Positions 37,450-50,600 of a stretch of DNA of 64,000 nt are shown piece by piece. The stretch spans positions 34,434,669 to 34,498,668 of the forward strand of contig NC_135175.1 in assembly GCF_041146795.1 (NCBI RefSeq), read 5' to 3'. The notes under the pieces were generated by a model. That model was not told the origin of the DNA. It saw only the letters and a list, made by a program, of their open reading frames with translations, and searched no databases. The stretch's first letter is position 1. Every line of letters begins with the position of its first letter. The stretch comes from Maylandia zebra (lineage: Eukaryota; Chordata; Actinopteri; Cichliformes; Cichlidae). The translations under genes were made by a program, and so were the position numbers.

Positions 37450-39010
37450 CAGTTTACCCCAGTGCCTACAACCTGGCTGCTGCAGGTGTAGAAGCGGGGC
37501 TCTGGGGTTAACTTAGACTTAGAGGCTTAGAGCGGTCCTAAAACTATCCTCAGCAGATGGACAACATCTGAGAGACGAGATGACTATCAAGAAGCACTTT
37601 TAGCGCTTCATGCTCTGGGGGGCGGGGCTATGGCTCCCCACAGCCTCCAGCAGATCGTTACATGGAGAAACCTTTTGAACTCAGGCGCGTTCACGCACAC
37701 GGATGATCACAGACAAACTATATCTTCCTCGGCTTCTACCTTGAAGCATATCGTGCGCTGTCGGTCTTGTGTGCTGCTCAATAGCATTCAGTATTCAGTA
37801 GTTACTGTTACTTACACGTATCTAGGTCGCTGCTTTGATCTCTGTATTCTGTTCTATTGTTTGTTTTCTTTCTTCTTTTAACAGCTGATTCAACAGATTC
37901 TCTCAGAGTCTTTCTTTCTGTTCAATTTGTAATAACTTAAAGTAAAATGAAATAAATAACAATAGTAATAGAGATCAATCAAGTGCTGTATTATATTGGA
38001 CAGAAAAACACACAGTGGAACCATCAGTCATGGATTGGCCTCCCCAGAGTCCAGACCTCAACATTACTGAAGGATGGTGGCGCCGCGTTGGCTGAGAACA
38101 GAACAAACACAGAAATCGTTTTCAGTCAGATGTTAAGTTTTTAAATGATTTTGAGGTTTGGAAACTTTAATATTTTATATATTTTATATATTTCATTCTT
38201 TACTGGGAAACCGTCCTGTCATCCAGGAAATGCAAACCCAGGCTGAAAATCACCTTCATCAAATGATTGGTTTAAAATGATAATAAAAAAATTTTTTTTT
38301 CTAATATTTAGTTGTGAATCCTTATTTTTAATCAACTGGTGTGAATAACGACAACTTTTTTGTTTAGATTTGAAATATTAATATTAATATTTTTAATGTT
38401 TTTAATAAAGCACCTGAGAACTTCCATATACTTTAAGCTGTACTTTAAGACGTCTTATTCACTGAACATTTCTGCTGATGTCCCAAACTGAGTGGACCTG
38501 AGCAGATTTCGGCAGAAGTGCTGCTGATGGGATGGCGGGACCACCAGCAGAGGGCAACAGAGGTGCAGGTGAGTGACACATGAGGACAACTCTGGACTTT
38601 ATGAGCTAAACTGATTTAGCTTCATCAGGAAGGCTTTAGGTGATGCTTGTTTTTCTGCCTGAGCCTGCCTTTCTCCCCGTATCTGGTTTAGGTTAGGATC
38701 TCCCATGTGCTCCCATTGGCTTTGGAGAGGAGTACGGTTTCCACCACACCCTGTGATAAATCTTATTCTGGGCATTTTTCTCGTGGATCAGCTTCAGGCG
38801 CACTGACGGAACAGGACTGCTTTTAAATTTAGACTTTTAAGCTTTTTAAACGTTGTTTAAAGCTCCAACTCAGAGAAAAACTGTCTGCAGTTATTTCTGA
38901 ATATATATCAGTTTTTGCTTTATTCCAGTGGTTTTTGTTTTCCGGTGTTTTTTGTTGCTTATTAGATAATAACACAGTCATTTATCCGCTTTTAAACTCT
39001 TTTTGAGTCT
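37450..39010. other. intergenic between phc3 and cldn11
   Basis: At 38030-38110 a fragment reading 'attggcctccccagagtccagacctcaac' is a transposase-type wording (WPPQSPDLN) of a Tc1-like relic. The rest is AT-rich without recognised features. Confidence 0.45.
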
Positions 39011-39016
39011 TTGGCC

Positions 39017-39023
39017 TATAAAA
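39017..39023 (+). promoter_or_regulatory. cldn11: candidate TATA box of cldn11
   Basis: TATAAAA 147 bp upstream of the cldn11 start codon, placing a possible start of transcription near 39047-39053. The only good TATA sequence in the near upstream region; function inferred. Confidence 0.4.
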
Positions 39024-39169
39024 TTTTTCATTTTTAAACTTTTTAAACTCCCGCAGACGTTAAAAAAAGAGGAAAGCTCTCAAGAAGCTGCCACGTTTCT
39101 GAATTTAAAAACAGGCTGAATTTCTTTATCTTTCTCTTTTGGGGCGCTTAAAGACGCACGGTGCTCACC

Positions 39170-41423
39170 ATGTCACAGATGCGCAGGCAACTCCTTGGCA
39201 CCGCGGCCAGCGGAGTGGGCTGGGTGGGGGTGATCGTGGCCACGGCCACCAACGACTGGGTCCGGACCTGCGACTACACCAAGGCCACCTGCGTCCGCAT
39301 GGACGAGCTGAGCTCCCGAGGCCTGTGGGCAGAGTGCGTCATCTCCCCGTCCCTTCACCACTGCGTGGGCCTCACCCAGATCCTCACACTGCCCGGTGAG
39401 ATGCGCCAATAAATGCTCTAATACATGATGTGCGTGACGAGATCTTTCAAGTGTGTTTAGCTCACGTTTGCTGCGTGGGTCTGCGGGAGGCAGCGAGTGA
39501 GCAGAGTGGCTGCGTGTCAACAAAACAGTTTACGCTTTATATTTAGAGTTGAATTTATTACAGTTAAATATTAATGGTTATTTCACGTTATTAACATTAA
39601 GTTATCGACACATGTATTTAAACCGGCATTGTTGTTCACCAACAAAATATATTCGTAACGAGATTTTTTCTTTTTACAGTTTATTCAATATGTTTATCGA
39701 ACAGTCTCGTTCATCAGAATACAAATAAAAAATGAACAAATACAGTTTTTCACAGCGTTTGTGAGAAACTTTGCTGTTTTTGTTTGAGCATCAGAACATT
39801 TAGGTACTTACTTACTTTATAGCAGAGTTTATTTAATGAGGAGAGACAGAATTTCCTTTTAAATTGTGAAGATGTTGTAAATAAGTCTTACCTTTTATAA
39901 GAACATCAGTCAAATATCATTTTAATATGAATTTAATTTTTTATATTTATATTTATTTTGAAGCTATAATCGATCATAAACTGCTTTGACACACTTCTAT
40001 AGACCACTTTGATATACAGCAATCACACAATTTATGCTCGTACTCAATAACTTTTATTGTGAAAGGAAGGATGGGAAGTGTAGAACAAACACTTGTGGAA
40101 ACTATAGTAACTTATAAGCTTTATTTAAAGAAACAAATATAACTGGTTATTTAAACTCTTTAAATTAAACTGCTTTATGGTGTAAAACATTGTTCATCAT
40201 ATTTCAATAATGTTTACTCAGTCCTCTGTTTATAGGAGTATAGTTCTATTCTCGTGCTCAGTATTATAAATACTGACTATTAATTTCACACGTTTCATAT
40301 CAAACTATAAACAACAATGTAAAAGCCAATTTTTCCACTTTTTGAGCTTTTAATTTGTTTACTACCAAACAAACCTGCACGTTTACCAAACAGTGCATAA
40401 CATAATTAAAGGAATTTATCAGCCTTTTGTTCACTACTCAAAAACATAGGACGACACTCGGCCGTCAGAATATAACACAGTCAGTTAAACTTCGGGGATT
40501 TTGATCTATGTTGTTAGGAAGCATAAAGCACTGGGCATCCATCTCACCCACTTAGTGCAAAAGTAAAGTGCAGCAGGTGGAGAGACAACAAACCCGAAAT
40601 AGGAATGGTTTAGCAGGTGGTGGCCACAGACTATTTCTCCTCCTTGTCCCCGCTGACTGATTTTTATCTAGATGTGCACTTTGGGCGAGTCATCGTTTAG
40701 CCTGGATTAACAAAGAAAGCTGATACCAGTCATCTCTGACAGGTGGTTCCAGTTAACAGACCCAGCCAACACAGAGAAGCCTGCCAAAGGTTGAGCTTTC
40801 TTCTGGTGGTCTTTTGCACAGTTGTTGAGATTTCTGTAGATCTTAACAGCTTGACAGAAATGACTGGGCTTCTTTGCGTGCTTTAAGCAGCCTCTTCAGT
40901 TCTAAACCAGAAGCCTGAGAGTCCCAGGTGTTTAAAACCTAGTGGGGTTTGTCTCTCATGAGCTTTTGGAGAAATCATTAACACCAATGTTTTATTACGT
41001 TGGATTTATTCTCTGTGTGTTCAGTGAAGACATGAAGAGTGACGTCAGACTGTGTTTGACTGTAACTCAGAGCAAGATTAGACATTACTTTCTGAGTAAA
41101 GTAATCTGGCTTTTTCTTGCATCTTTTTCTTGTCTTCGGTGCATGCAACACGTGTGCACATTCCTAATGTGAGCAGCGCCTTGTTGAGTGCCAGAGGTGA
41201 GCTGTGCTGAGAACGTTAAACCAAACAGATGCTCTCTCTGCCTCTCAGCCTACGTCCAGACAGCTCGTGCTCTGATGATCTGCGCCTGTTTGCTGGGTCT
41301 CCCCGCCACGCTCCTGATCCTCATGTCCATGGCCTGCGTGCGGCTGCAGAACGACACCTCAGCTGTGAAGAAGCGCCGCGCCCGAGTGGGAGGCGTCCTC
41401 GTCATCTTTATGGGTGAGGAGGC

Positions 41424-41518
<95 letters not shown>

Positions 41519-44500
41519 GTGTTTATATCAGTTTGATTATAACTACTACTTTACTAACACTTACCAAAAACACTAGTTGAGTTTAATGTTTTAGCTTTTG
41601 TCAGTGAAGTAAAGAGAAATTTCACTTACACTGACTTTCAGTGTTTGCAGTTTATTAGTCCAAAAGATCTTTTCCTCGTCACTTTTCCTTGACATCATGA
41701 AGGAACGTGTGGAGGAGATTCAGGGAAAAGACTGTCAGAGAATCTGATTACTTAAAGGAGTGGCTGATGACTGAAAAATGCAAATCTCAGACACTTTGTT
41801 TCATGTGTTCTGACCATTTTGTTTTATAAAAGCTGGATAGATGAGAACCAAAATCCAGAATAAGGAGGTAGTAAAGGACCCAATGAAGGTGCTCTCTTTG
41901 GTATTCAAAGAATTCAACCAGCTCTTATTAATGAAATGTTGCTTTAATAGCAGTGCCATTGATAAATCTGAGGAATGAGTTTGATTTGACAGACTGCAGA
42001 TTTGATTTGTTATGTTTTTGATTTCAGATAAGAGTGTAGAGGTCAGCACACTGTGAGTACACAGTACTGAGTGTGCAGTTTGTTGAGGACATGTGTTACA
42101 TATTTTGTAGTTTTAATTTTAGAGGGATGTACAGTGGGGCAAAAAAGTATTTAGTCAGCCACCGATTGTGCAAGTTCCCCAACTTAAAATGATGACAGAG
42201 GTCAGTAATTTGCACCAGAGGTACACTTCAACTGTGAGAGACAGAATGTGAAAGAAAAATCCATGAATCCACATGGTAGGATTTGTAAAGAATTTATTCG
42301 TAAATCAGGGTGGAAAATAAGTATTTGGTCAATAACAAAAATACAACTCAATACTTTGTAACATAACCTTTGTTGGCAATAACAGAGGTCAAACGTTTAC
42401 TATAGGTCTTTACCAGGTTTGCACACACAGTAGCTGGTATTTTGGCCCATTCCTCCATGCAGATCTTCTCGAGAGCAGTGATGTTTTGGGGCTGTCGCCG
42501 AGCAACACGGACTTTCAACTCCCGCCACAGATTTTCTATGGGGTTGAGGTCTGGAGACTGGCTAGGCCACTCCAGGACTTTCAAATGCTTCTTACGGAGC
42601 CACTCCTTTGTTGCCCGGGCGGTGTGTTTTGGATCATTGTCATGTTGGAAGACCCAGCCTCGTTTCATCTTCAAAGTTCTCACTGATGGAAGGTGGTTTT
42701 GGCTCAAAATCTCACGATACATGGCCCCATTCATTCTGTCCTTAACACGGATCAGTCGTCCTGTCCCCTTGGCAGAAAAACAGCCCCATAGCATGATGTT
42801 TCCACCCCCATGCTTCACAGTAGGTATGGTGTTCTTGGGATGCAACTCAGTATTCTTCTTCCTCCAAACACGACGAGTTGAGTTTATACCAAAAAGTTCT
42901 ACTTTGGTTTCATCTGACCACATGACATTCTCCCAATCCTCTGCTGTATCATCCATGTGCTCTCTGGCAAACTTCAGACGGGCCTGGACATGCACTGGCT
43001 TCAGCAGCGGAACACGTCTGGCACTGCGGGATTTGATTCCCTGCCGTTGTAGTGTGTTACTGATGGTGACCTTTGTTACTTTGGTCCCAGCTCTCTGCAG
43101 GTCATTCACCAGGTCCCCCCGTGTGGTTCTGGGATCTTTGCTCACCGTTCTCATGATCATTTTGACCCCACGGGATGAGATCTTGCGTGGAGCCCCAGAT
43201 CGAGGGAGATTATCAGTGGTCTTGTATGTCTTCCATTTTCTGATGATTGCTCCCACAGTTGATTTTTTCACACCAAGCTGCTTGCCTATTGTAGATTCAC
43301 TCTTCCCAGTCTGGTGCAGGTCTACAATACTTTTCCTGGTGTCCTTCGAAAGCTCTTTGGTCTTGGCCATGGCGGAGTTTGGAGTCTGACTGTTTGAGGC
43401 TGTGGATAGGTGTCTTTTATACAGATGATGAGTTCAAACAGGTGCCATTCATACAGGTAACGAGTGGGGGACAGAAAAGCTTCTTACAGAAGACGTTACA
43501 GGTCTGAGAGAGCCAGAGATTTTCCTTGTTTGAGGTGACCAAATACTTATTTTCCACCCTGATTTACGAATAAATTCTTTACAAATCCTACCATGTGAAT
43601 TCATGGATTTTTTTTCACATTCTGTCTCTCACAGTTGAAGTGTACCTCTGGTGCAAATTACTGACCTCTGTCATCATTTTAAGTGGGGGAACTTGCACAA
43701 TCAGTGGCTGACTAAATACTTTTTTGCCCCACTGTATTTGTGTGCTCAAATAACCTTTTTGGGACAGTTTCAGAGGACAGATTTGATTTCTGAGGGCAGT
43801 TTCTCGTTTTAAGAGACTTTCTCTTACTGCAGTGAACTTCGTGTGGCTGTAGCTCAGGACGTAGCGCTGGTCACCTACTGATCGGGAGGTCGGAGGTTCA
43901 ATCCCTGCCTCCTCCAGTCTGCATGGCAAGTATCTTTGGGCAAGATACTAACCCTAAGTTACTCTCCGACGCATCTGTCGCAGTATGAATTTGGTTAGAC
44001 AGCATTCAGTTTAGAGTGGGTGAATGTGGCATGTTGTATAGAGCGCTGGTCTTCCCCGAGTCATTCCCAGCTGTTGCAGGAAGGAGGATGATGGGTCAGG
44101 ATCTGTCAGGCTGTTTTGCTTCCTGTGAGATAAGACAGGTAGTTCCTGTCCACAAACTCAGGGATGACAGCCAGACAGATGGAGGCACCGAGCACAAAAT
44201 TATAACCTCTTCTTTTCCCTGTTTTTCACCTTTTGTGTTTAAATATGTCTGAAACCCAGCTGTGTGCAGCATCATATCTACCGTCTGGTTCCCCATCGGC
44301 GCTAATAAAGAGGAAAATCTGATGTCATTCGGCTTCTCTCTGTACTCCGGCTGGGTCGGCTCCGCCCTCTGCCTCCTAGGTGGCATCATCATCTTGTGCT
44401 GCCAGGGCATCGACCCCGGGACCCCGAGTAGGGACGACAGCTTCTACTACTCTGGGAACAGGGGGACGGCCACGCTCCTCGACCCCCCCGCCAACCACGC

Positions 44501-44519
44501 CAAGAGCGCCCGGGTGTGA
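39170..44519 (+). CDS. cldn11: Claudin-11
   Basis: Exons 39170-39395, 41249-41413 and 44260-44519 (226, 165 and 260 nt; both introns phase 1) encode 216 aa; human CLDN11 has 207. Four membrane segments are visible: [20 protein letters not shown] (~8-28), [20 protein letters not shown] (~81-103), [18 protein letters not shown] (~124-142) and [14 protein letters not shown] (~165-180). The first outer loop has the claudin signature W..GLW..C..C (DWVRTC, RGLWAEC, HHC). The C terminus ends HAKSARV, a PDZ-binding end close to human HAKSAHV. Claudin-11 builds tight junctions in oligodendrocyte myelin and Sertoli cells. It shares strand with phc3, and slc7a14 follows in the opposite orientation. Whether this is the a or b teleost copy cannot be told. 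Intron 2 contains an intact Tc1 transposon; intron 1 shows only AT-rich sequence. Confidence 0.95.
41426..41515. repeat. (AC)n after the cldn11 exon 2 donor
   Basis: About 45 AC units beginning 11 bases after the GT of the exon 2 donor. Confidence 0.95.
42132..43734 (-). mobile_element. near-intact Tc1-type DNA transposon
   Basis: A 1603-bp element bounded by TA target duplications (42130-42131, 43735-43736). It starts CAGTGGGGCAAAAAAGTATT at both ends. Inverted repeats are about 200 bp each (42132-42331 and 43536-43734) and differ at only about five positions. It carries one uninterrupted transposase gene on the minus strand. Near-identity of the repeats plus an open frame point to a recent insertion. 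It sits in cldn11 intron 2, antisense to the host gene. Confidence 0.95.
42348..43370 (-). CDS. Tc1 family transposase (DD34E)
   Basis: 340 aa, uninterrupted from [20 protein letters not shown] to GYVTKY-stop, the usual length for Tc1-like transposases. The N-terminal half has the paired-type helix-turn-helix DNA-binding domain ([20 protein letters not shown], then a second HTH around [18 protein letters not shown]). Between them is a GRPR-like hook ([10 protein letters not shown]). The catalytic triad is present: D in [14 protein letters not shown] in [12 protein letters not shown], and E in [12 protein letters not shown], with 34 residues between the second D and E. The glycine-rich box ([19 protein letters not shown]) is present. 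The protein would cut and paste the element at TA sites. Confidence 0.95.
   Translation of the reverse strand: MAKTKELSKDTRKSIVDLHQTGKSESTIGKQLGVKKSTVGAIIRKWKTYKTTDNLPRSGAPRKISSRGVKMIMRTVSKDPRTTRGDLVNDLQRAGTKVTKVTISNTLQRQGIKSRSARRVPLLKPVHVQARLKFAREHMDDTAEDWENVMWSDETKVELFGINSTRRVWRKKNTELHPKNTIPTVKHGGGNIMLWGCFSAKGTGRLIRVKDRMNGAMYREILSQNHLPSVRTLKMKRGWVFQHDNDPKHTARATKEWLRKKHLKVLEWPSQSPDLNPIENLWRELKVRVARRQPQNITALEKICMEEWAKIPATVCANLVKTYSKRLTSVIANKGYVTKY
43838..44060 (+). mobile_element. tRNA-derived SINE, second family
   Basis: Starts with a tRNA-like head: A box TGGCTGTAGCTCAGGACGTA and B box GGTTCAATCCC. Then follow 'cctcctccagtctgcatgg' and 'gggcaagatactaaccc' wording typical of a fish SINE, and a tail 'gtgaatgtggcatgttgtatagagcgc'. 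It lies about 100 bp downstream of the Tc1 element in cldn11 intron 2. Confidence 0.7.
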
Positions 44520-44719
44520 AGGAACCAGGCGCTCTATTTTTAACCAAGTTTTCTTTGAGTTTAAAGTCATATTCACCATCGATGAGACATGCCATTATCT
44601 GTTTACTGCTTCAAGACTAAAATCCACCATGAAAATGAATGTTAGCAGGAAATGGAGGGATTAATAATAAGCTCACATTCAGAAAATCTTTTGGCCTCAA
44701 TCTAGGGAAGTCTGGAGAA

Positions 44720-47130
44720 TCTGTGTATGTCCCAAAAATATCTCAGAATAGCAACAAAAAAAAAAGACAAAGTTTTATTATACTGAATGAAAAAACAAGA
44801 ACGGGATAGAAAGCCAGGAAGACGAGCAAAACAAGTAGCATCAAAACACAACAATGTAAGACAAACACTCAGGGCAGACCCACACTGAGGACTAACTGGA
44901 GACTGAGAAAAGCTGGTAAACACGACACAGGTTAAAGCAATCAAGACATATTCAAAAGGTGGGAAAGTAAAACTCAAACCAAGGCACAAAGTACAAAAGG
45001 AAATAAAAAAACTGAGACAACAAAGCTCTCACTGAATGATACAAAGTAACACGATGGAAGAAAGAACAATCAGTCAAAACAGGAATACACAAATCCAATT
45101 TACACAAAACAATCTCAACTTCAAACTCTGGCATTACAGGAAAAAACTAAACAAACTCAAATATACTGTTTCTAAACCAATCACATGACCAGCCCCCGAG
45201 GTCATGACTGTGATTGGTCTGTCAGTAGAATTAACCACACGAACATGGTTCGGACGTCCAGTTCAGGGACTCCCATGAGCCGAGGTGAAGCCTAGCAGAA
45301 AGCTTGCAGCTGTTTGTAATTTCATTTGCTGTACATGTATAAATACATATTTCACATCTTCAGCTACTCAGTCAGGAAGGACAGTCCCCCTGTTTGACCG
45401 GCTGTGACCATCTAAGTTAATCGTTGTCAGCGGCTCTTTGTTTTCACATTATAAATAGCAAACTGTTGTTTTCATGGTCGCTTTAGTGTTTATGATACTT
45501 TTAAATTGCAGCTCATATTTAATCCCCCACAGTCGGCTGTCACTTTTTTTATCATTTCTTTTTACTTTTATGTTAACAGCATAATCAAAATAAATCATCT
45601 GCATACCTACATGGTTAAATTCTTGTCTGTGTTTAGAAAAAAGGCTTTAAAATCTCTTGGGCTCTCTGAAAACACCCATACACATTTAAATTAAGATTCA
45701 TGCTTTCTTAAATTTATGTTTTACTGAATATTATTTCTGTATGTTTTCCATTTGATATGAATCCATTTCAAATACGATTTTTTGTTTGTCTTCTTCTACA
45801 GTAGGTATCAGATCATCAGAGTTTAGCCTCTTCTGGCTAAAATGAGGCAAAGCTAGCACAGATTAACCGCAAACTACGTACATCAGAGCACGACAGGCTT
45901 TGTCTCGTCACTAGTGCTGTGTGATACTGTAAAGTTTGGTATTGATCCGATACCAAGTAAATACAGAGCCAGTACTGATACTATTGACCTATAAAGGCAG
46001 CTTATGTGGGGCAGAGAGGTTTATATGACTCACTGTTAATTTGCAAATTCTGAACACATTTCAATGACCACTTAACACTATGGATATTTGGATTGATCCA
46101 CTCACCTCTACTTATCCTAGCCTTTGGCTGATGCTAGGAACACAATAATTACCGCAGTTGCCATTGACGGCTCACACAGCTCCTTTAAATTTGGAATGAT
46201 AACACTTCAGCGTCTTCTATCTGTGAGAGAAGCCGCAATAAAACCCCGATTAGACAAACTGCTGCTTCAAATTCTCTTTATTTCTGCACTTTCCACAACA
46301 GACACTGAATAACACCATTCACCCCAAAACAATTAAAGAGCGTAAACAAAGAACTCAAACAAAACCAGAGGAAAAGCTAAACCAGCGTGTGCTGTTCACT
46401 GTCTCTGAACAGACTTGTGTGAACGGCTATGGGAAGCAGAAAAGAAGACAACGAAGACCTGAATGTGCAAAAGGAAGCAGTGATACTGAGTCTGCAAAGA
46501 ACCACGTGCAAGTGGCCTGAGTGACCTTTAGGCACAAAAAGTATAAACATTTAATATGAGCTTGGTTCAGAGCAAATGCTGTATGGTAATTAGTCCAAAT
46601 TCTTTGGGACTAATTGAGACATGATGATGTACTAACTGGTGGCTGTCTACAAAGCTAGCTATGGTTAGGTTAATATAAACACATCAGCACTGGGAAGATG
46701 GACAATAAGGGTTAAACTGTTCTCAGTAAAAGTTCATGTTGGCCTGATTGGCAGAGAAAATGCCTTCATACAGCTCGAAGAAGATGCTAAAAAAAGACCA
46801 AACTTCAGTTAAGAGAACATCTAAGATGATCCATCATCACACGAGGTTAGTCATTAACATGTTTGGGTATGGTTGGGATTAGTCACTATGGAAAGGTCCT
46901 GATCTTAAGGTCATAAGCCTTTTGGTGTCTAAAACGTTAGCCTGAAGACATGCAGCACATGAGTAGTGCTAATAAAAATGCTTTATATAGTATCGGTGCT
47001 TGTGCCTGTTAAGAATAACAGGAAATTAACTTTAAAAAGATAAGCATCTCACTCAAGCATGCTCAGTTCGTCTTGATTTAAACAACAGATGGGCGTCTAC
47101 ACAGTCTGGATTCTTTTGAACCTCGGCTGA
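44720..47130. other. intergenic between cldn11 and slc7a14
   Basis: A-rich stretch to about 45180 (possibly related to 4530-4940), then AT-rich sequence. No exon, RNA gene or named repeat recognised. The cldn11 3' UTR probably occupies the first part. Confidence 0.4.
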
Positions 47131-47139
47131 GCACTACTT

Positions 47140-47256
47140 TAGTAGCTTGCCATCACCAGTGTGTGAATGGGTGGATGACTGGATGTGTAAAGCGCTTTGG
47201 GGTCCTTAGGGACTAGTAAAGCGCTATATAAATACAGGCCATTTACCATTTTATTT
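47140..47256 (+). mobile_element. 5'-truncated SINE copy
   Basis: Holds only the 3' part of the SINE at 34251-34490, from 'gccatcaccagtgtgtgaatggg' through 'gtaaagcgctttggggtcc' to 'aatacaggccatttacc'. The tRNA head is missing. Confidence 0.75.
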
Positions 47257-47655
47257 ATTTAAAGAATAGAAAAAGAATAAAGTAAGATTAAGGCAGGTTT
47301 GTTTTGTAACAACACTTCTTCTCACACAAGTCCAACTTGTTTCATTAACGGTTGCTGTCACTGTCAGGTTGTCAGAGGCAGGTGGGTGTTTGTGTACATT
47401 CGTGCTCATACAGGTAGATCTTCAAAGGCAGCTGGACTTCTTTTAAGTTCTCAAACACATTTCACTTCTCGTCCAAAAGGTTGCAGAAGCTGGAGTAAAG
47501 AAGTCCAGTTGCTTTTGACCCAAACAGGTTAGACTGTTTTGAAGCTTCTGCATCTGCTGTTGGCTTCTCTCAGTGCCCTCCTTCCTCTGCTGATATCTGA
47601 TCCCAGTTTTCATAAAAGCTTCCACAAACATTAAAATATTGCCTCATACGTACGT

Positions 47656-47661
47656 TTTATT
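47656..47661 (-). terminator. slc7a14: candidate slc7a14 polyadenylation signal
   Basis: AATAAA on the minus strand only about 17 bp past the stop; so short a 3' UTR is unusual, so a later signal near 47254 may be the real one. Confidence 0.25.
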
Positions 47662-47677
47662 CACTCTTTCATATTAC

Positions 47678-50600
47678 TCAGTTCTCCTCTTCATCATTAA
47701 ACCCATAATTGGTCCTTCCCTTGGACCTACTGCCTGTCTCCATATACTGGCCTCCTGCTCCAGACTGGTATCCACACTGGTCCCCATTATCTTCATACTG
47801 GCTCTGCTCCTGCTCTCCGCTCTCTTGGTCCTCGTATTGGATCTCGTGTTGATTTCCCTGCTGGTAGTGGTATCCTCTCTCCTCGGGTGCAGACCACCCC
47901 TGATACGGTCTCTCGTCCTGCTCCTGGGTGTAAAGGTCGTCACCGGGGGAGACGGTGTCATCCAAGTGGTCGTCATAGCGCTGGTAGGAACTGGCATGTG
48001 CCTGCTGCTCCTGAGCATTCAGCTCCAGCGTGCTGTGCCACACTCCATAACAAATGTAGATCAACAGACCTGAGGATGGATATGCAGTAGAGGGTGGGTC
48101 AGTAGGTACAGAGATCAGTTTGTGTAGGATTGTCAACCTTTATGAATTCCATATGAAGAGAATTACAAAGCTCTTACAAAATCCTGGATACCTCACATGT
48201 AAAGCATTTTCTCTCTCCTTTGTCGGGCTTATTGCATCTTAAAAACGTTTGTACCAAGCATCAGAGCAACCAAAGTACCCAACCAGCGAATCAAAAAGCT
48301 AGCCAACCAAGCAACGAATAAACCAAGCAAGTAGTCAAGCAGCCAACCAAACAACTTACCTATCAGTCAACAGGTCATGCAACTAACCAGCCAACCAAGC
48401 AACCAGATAACAAAACGACTGCTTTATCACCTATCTGACCGAGCAGGCAACTGCAGAACTGGTGTTTTCTCCTTTTAATATATAACTCGATATTTAAATA
48501 AACTGATTGTCATTGAATTACTGATTAATGCTCCATTTCAAATCTACAACACTCTATTATCAAGATTGTTTCAGCTCACCTATGAGGCACCAGATGGTGA
48601 ACCTTGCCCAGGTGAGTGGAGACAGTTTAAGCATGAGGTAACTGTTGACCAATATGGCTGCTGCAGGGACAAAGGGGACACATGGTGCCATGTAGGGCAG
48701 GCTCCTGGTGCTCTCTGGTTGCTGTATGATCATAATCAAAAGCTTTGCTAATGACCCTGCCATCATTGTTGCCATCAGTCCAGAAATCACTGCCCCAGCA
48801 CCTGTGCCCTGCTCAACCCCAAATATGATGGTAGACCAGAGGAGGAAGGACATGAAGAAGAGGGAGAGAGTGCATCTGGTCACTATGCGGCCGGTGGCTG
48901 GGGTTGGTCGAACTGACGCATCAGGCATTCCCAAACGCAGCCGCAGGGTGTAGTAATGACCTCCCAGAAGCCTTTTCAGCAGTGAGGGGTGGCCTGTATG
49001 AAAATCAGAGTCATCTCCCTCCCCCTCCATCCTGCCGGTGTGGTAAGAAGATGACCCGTCATTCTCGCTCAAGATCTGATCGTCTTTGGCATCTTCGTGC
49101 TTCAGGCCGTCCATGTCCTGAACTTCAGACTCAAACTGATGTGTGTCGGTCTGTTCGTCAGGCTGATAGCGAAGTAGCAGCACGCACACGCTGACCAGAG
49201 TGTAAGCCAGCAGGGTGCCAATGGACATCATCTCAATCAGGTCCCTGAGGCTCACCAGCAGAGCGAGGACGGCCGCCAGGCTCCCCGACACCACACACGC
49301 CACCGTGGGAGTGTGTGTGAGTGCAGTCACGTGAGACAGAAACCTTAAAACACAGACACAGAAACATTTCTTATTAAAACTCCTTAAGCTGGCTGTGTGT
49401 TTTCATGTACCTCCTCACCTGAACAGCAGTCCGTCCCGTGCCATAGCATAGATGACCCTGGGCATCGGAAACAGGGAGCCAAGCAGAGAGACGGTGAGTC
49501 CAGCTATAGAGCCCACAGCCACAGTGTACTTCCCCCACATGAAGCCATGCACAGCAAACATCTCCATGAGAGGAGCCGAGACGTCGATCAGGTTATAGGG
49601 AACCATGAGAGTTAGGATCACACTCACCTGTGAAATAAAAAAATGCAGAGGTGTGAGAGACTCTATTATCATATATCTATTATTACAATCACCGTTTTAT
49701 CAGGAATGAACACTTAGATAAAGGTGATTAAGAGGTCACATGTGATGCAGATATTCTTACAGTATATCTTTCAACTGGCTGATACTGTCTTACATCAGGA
49801 GATGTGGCTGTTAGAGTCACTGCACCAACGCTCTCAACAGTGTCTGTGACATTTGGAACATTTGCAATCGAATCATTTCACAAATACAAACTCGTGGAAA
49901 TACACATGCCACGGGGTCAGATCTCTGAGTCTTGTCATTGCACTCTTATTGTAAATACCAGCAGTACTTTTTTTACAATTTGCATAATGACTGAAACCCA
50001 TGACCTCCCAGCCCATTGTTCCTTCGGTGGGCTGGTCACTTGGATGAGTGACAAAACGTTTGTCCCACTGAAAACATTACGTCCAGATGAACAGAGTCAT
50101 CTTTCGGAGATTTACTTACCTGGATGATTGAGAACGCATCAATACGTTGAAGTTCAGAAGCTTGATGGTATAAAAGCGGTCATGGTGGGGATTGAACCCA
50201 GGACATCACAAATGCAAAGCTTGCGCTCTACCACTGAGCTACATCCCCTTAAGCGTGTGTTTCCTAAGTGTTGCTACATGACACTATCAGTGTAGGTCAT
50301 AGGTCAGTCATCTAGATCATTTTAGTATAAGGAGCTGGGGGGAAAATAAAACCACTGTACTTCATGAAGTTTTGTAAAGATGCGTCACTTCTCATCCAAG
50401 AAGCTTTCTCAGTTCTAAAACAAAATGGTGAAGAGTCCTGGGTATTTAAACCCTAGTGAGATTGTCCCTTAAGGAGGTCGTTGACCCACTATTAATCATG
50501 TGCCTCATCACATGAGCCAAGGTGTGGAAAAGGCGTGGGTCATCATCAGAGGTTTAGGGTGAAACCACTTTTTCAAGGACTTAGGCTACGTCCACACTAG

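Noticed and set aside
42442-43389. 315-codon plus-strand frame in the Tc1 element
   Set aside because: Antisense shadow of the intact transposase; no sensible protein features.
48252-48420. CRISPR-like array of short repeats
   Set aside because: Units are contiguous and degenerate, without spacers, in a vertebrate intron; a minisatellite.
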